This document shows positions 14,355 through 15,715 of a stretch of DNA of 15,715 bases, one piece after another (position 1 is the stretch's first letter; every line of letters starts with the position of its first letter). This DNA is from an uncultured Lachnospiraceae bacterium (lineage in GTDB: Bacteria; Bacillota; Clostridia; Lachnospirales; Lachnospiraceae), in NCBI GenBank assembly GCA_934371505.1, contig CAKRNW010000048.1:1-15715 (forward strand). Direction: 5' to 3'. The notes under the pieces were generated by a model. That model did not search any database. It was not told where the DNA came from and saw only the letters and a list, made by a program, of their open reading frames with translations. The position numbers and the translations under genes were made by a program.

Positions 14355-15715
14355 TTTTATCTCCATTCCTGCGCACGCTTTTTTCGCCTAACAAATTTGT
14401 GTCAAATGCGCACAGACACAAATCCCGAGATTGAACAATTCTATTTTTTGATCGTAAATTTATTATAACATCCATGCTCTCCTTTCGCCATAATAAAGAA
14501 TTTAGGCATTTGGCGTACTTCACGTTCTTGAATGTCTGTTTCACTGTCTGTGTTTCGGAGATGGCAGCAGGTGCTCCAAGACAGGAATTACCGATACCGG
14601 TTGTCGTAATCGCAAAGGATACGTTGTAAGAAAAACTGACACTGGCGGAACCGGAAGTGTACTCATCATAGTAAACATGTGAACAGGGAATGGTTGTCGC
14701 CGGTGTTCCAGGAGTAATCACTGCTCCGGTATTCGGGTCAGTCACAGGTGGAACTGCCGGATTCGTGCCATCATTATCATGCTGATAGTGAGGTCCATGG
14801 TGCCCGTCATAGTTCGGTCCGGTCGTCACAGGAGGATTCTCGTAGATTCCAACCGTAATGGTGATATCTACCGTGAAAGGCTCTCCTGTCTCCGGGTCTG
14901 TGCCCTTAAATAGGGTAAACTGTCGGGAACCTCCGGAGCCTCCAACAACACAGGTGCTGTCGATAAAGCTCTTCATGTCTGCGGATTCGCCTGTCTCACA
15001 GATTTCATACATGCTTCCGTAGGCAGCCTTGTTGGTTCCTTTGACCATGCTGTTCAGCTTGCTGTGGGCTTCGGCTCGTGCATCTGCTGCGTAGGAGCCT
15101 CGGTCATTCCAGTAGCCTGTCGCTGTGCTAATCCAGTTATTCACGTCACTCCGGTAATCGCCGTGACTGTCGACACTCTTGCTGTAAGATACTCCCTTAC
15201 TTACTGAGCTAGGAGTCTCCACCGAGTAGTAGTCGAAGTTCGGTGTAGGATTCGCGGTCATCTCGTATGTCCTGGTGTAATCGTCCTCACAGTAGGCGTA
15301 CTGCATTTGAACAATGTACTGGTCTCCTCCCATGGATACGAATAAATCTTCGGTTGTTGGAGTACCAGCCATTGCCTCGTATTTCTCATTATCCAGACCA
15401 CCCTGCTTAATCTGTGCATAGGCTGGGTCTGCAATCTGCTGGAACACATAGGTGGTATTGTCACCGGATGTGTAGACAATCCAGTGTACATCGTCATTGG
15501 TGAGCGGGATGCTGGCTGAGCCGACACGTACCGTTACTGTTGTTGCGTAGGCGACCTGCAGACGTCCGTTCACAAAGTCATTTCCGGCAACATCCACTGC
15601 CAGATGAATGGAACTGTCCCGGTTATTGATTTCCTTGATGAAGTCCTCCACCGTGAAGGTCAGTGTCTGGAGATTGGAGGTCTGGTCTGAGGAGGCGATT
15701 CCATTACCAGTTCTG
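14260..15715 (-). CDS. Unrecognised, probably exported protein; N-terminus outside window, C-terminus probably truncated
   Basis: The frame is open to the right edge (first full codon ends at 15714), so about 485 residues of the C-terminal part are seen. I recognise no family. The sequence is rich in Ser, Thr, Gly, Tyr and Asp with alternating beta-type stretches. It includes a region with GSYAADARAEAHSKLNSMVK, a segment FTLFKGTDPETGEPFTVDI, a His/Asn/Gly stretch (PNYDGHHGPHYQHDND) and a Pro/Thr linker (PAVPPVTDPNTGAVITPGTP). After IPCSHVYYDEYTSG comes a last beta-rich part up to TFKNVKYAKC. This composition suits a cell-surface or secreted protein. From about 14500 down to the TGA at 14260 the translation turns basic and unlike the rest, and runs through the epimerase promoter and start, so the true end has probably been lost. 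The frame is certain; the function is unknown. Confidence 0.6.
   Translation of the reverse strand, partial: RTGNGIASSDQTSNLQTLTFTVEDFIKEINNRDSSIHLAVDVAGNDFVNGRLQVAYATTVTVRVGSASIPLTNDDVHWIVYTSGDNTTYVFQQIADPAYAQIKQGGLDNEKYEAMAGTPTTEDLFVSMGGDQYIVQMQYAYCEDDYTRTYEMTANPTPNFDYYSVETPSSVSKGVSYSKSVDSHGDYRSDVNNWISTATGYWNDRGSYAADARAEAHSKLNSMVKGTNKAAYGSMYEICETGESADMKSFIDSTCVVGGSGGSRQFTLFKGTDPETGEPFTVDITITVGIYENPPVTTGPNYDGHHGPHYQHDNDGTNPAVPPVTDPNTGAVITPGTPATTIPCSHVYYDEYTSGSASVSFSYNVSFAITTTGIGNSCLGAPAAISETQTVKQTFKNVKYAKCLNSLLWRKESMDVIINLRSKNRIVQSRDLCLCAFDTNLLGEKSVRRNGDKNESIIYWRNGYHQYCHHKQTGSGRKLGIISD
14395..14423. repeat. 9-bp perfect inverted repeat in the epimerase leader
   Basis: ATTTGTGTC (14395-14403) and GACACAAAT (14415-14423) are perfect inverted copies separated by 11 bp that include the palindrome TGCGCA. 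The left copy overlaps the 10-bp palindrome ACAAATTTGT (14391-14400). The repeat lies between the predicted transcription start (about 14455) and the start codon (14354). It could be an operator or an mRNA hairpin; no U tract follows, so it is not a standard terminator. Confidence 0.6.
14462..14470 (-). promoter_or_regulatory. Extended -10 promoter candidate for the epimerase-like gene
   Basis: The minus strand reads TGTTATAAT, a perfect extended -10 box (TGn-TATAAT). The -35 region (TGGCGA at 17 bp) matches only three positions, as is common with extended -10 promoters. The predicted start near 14455 gives a leader of about 100 nt. The box lies inside the tail of the reading frame entering from the right, which argues that this tail is not an original coding end. 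Confidence 0.6.

Noticed and set aside
1..15715. CRISPR array, tRNA/rRNA genes, transposase or integrase
   Set aside because: No regularly spaced direct repeats, no cloverleaf or rRNA-like sequence, and no recombinase motifs were found on either strand.

Overview
The window looks like chromosomal DNA of a low-to-moderate GC Firmicute of class Clostridia. It is most like Lachnospiraceae, judged from the rnfCDGEAB gene order, strong AAGGAGG-type ribosome binding sites, and families such as the PTS-EIIC/EAL fusion and the AP2-domain protein. The species cannot be named from the sequence alone.

Region 1 (1-3479). The N-terminal half of a threonine synthase runs off the left edge on the minus strand. 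Next come a membrane-anchored SleB/CwlJ-type cell wall hydrolase (minus), a divergent protein with two AP2-like domains around a degenerate HNH-like core (plus), and a membrane-anchored GH25 lysozyme-fold protein (minus). The GH25 gene overlaps the AP2 gene tail to tail by 16 bp, and its catalytic D-x-E motif reads Q-x-A.

Region 2 (3480-9900). A set of nested inverted repeats lies upstream of a lipoprotein ApbE flavin transferase (plus). Converging on apbE is a complete six-gene rnfC-D-G-E-A-B operon (minus) with a good sigma-A-type promoter. The Rnf complex couples ferredoxin:NAD+ electron transfer to ion movement across the membrane. RnfG and RnfD both carry the S-G-A-T motif that ApbE-type enzymes flavinylate, so apbE and rnf form one functional module. 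RnfE has an added four-cysteine tail.

Region 3 (9901-14400). A DEDD-type RNase H-fold exonuclease-like protein (plus) ends at a strong bidirectional terminator. On its far side are a cellobiose/lactose-type PTS EIIC fused to a c-di-GMP phosphodiesterase (EAL) domain, and an NAD-dependent epimerase-like extended SDR, both minus and each with its own extended -10 promoter candidate.

Region 4 (14400-15715). Part of an unrecognised, probably exported protein enters from the right edge (minus). Its reading frame runs through the epimerase promoter into the epimerase gene, which suggests a C-terminal truncation or an element boundary near 14460-14500.

No rRNA, tRNA, CRISPR array, transposase or integrase was seen. 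The most unusual items are the double-AP2/degenerate-HNH protein, the GH25 protein without its catalytic acids, the RnfE cysteine tail and the EIIC-EAL fusion.
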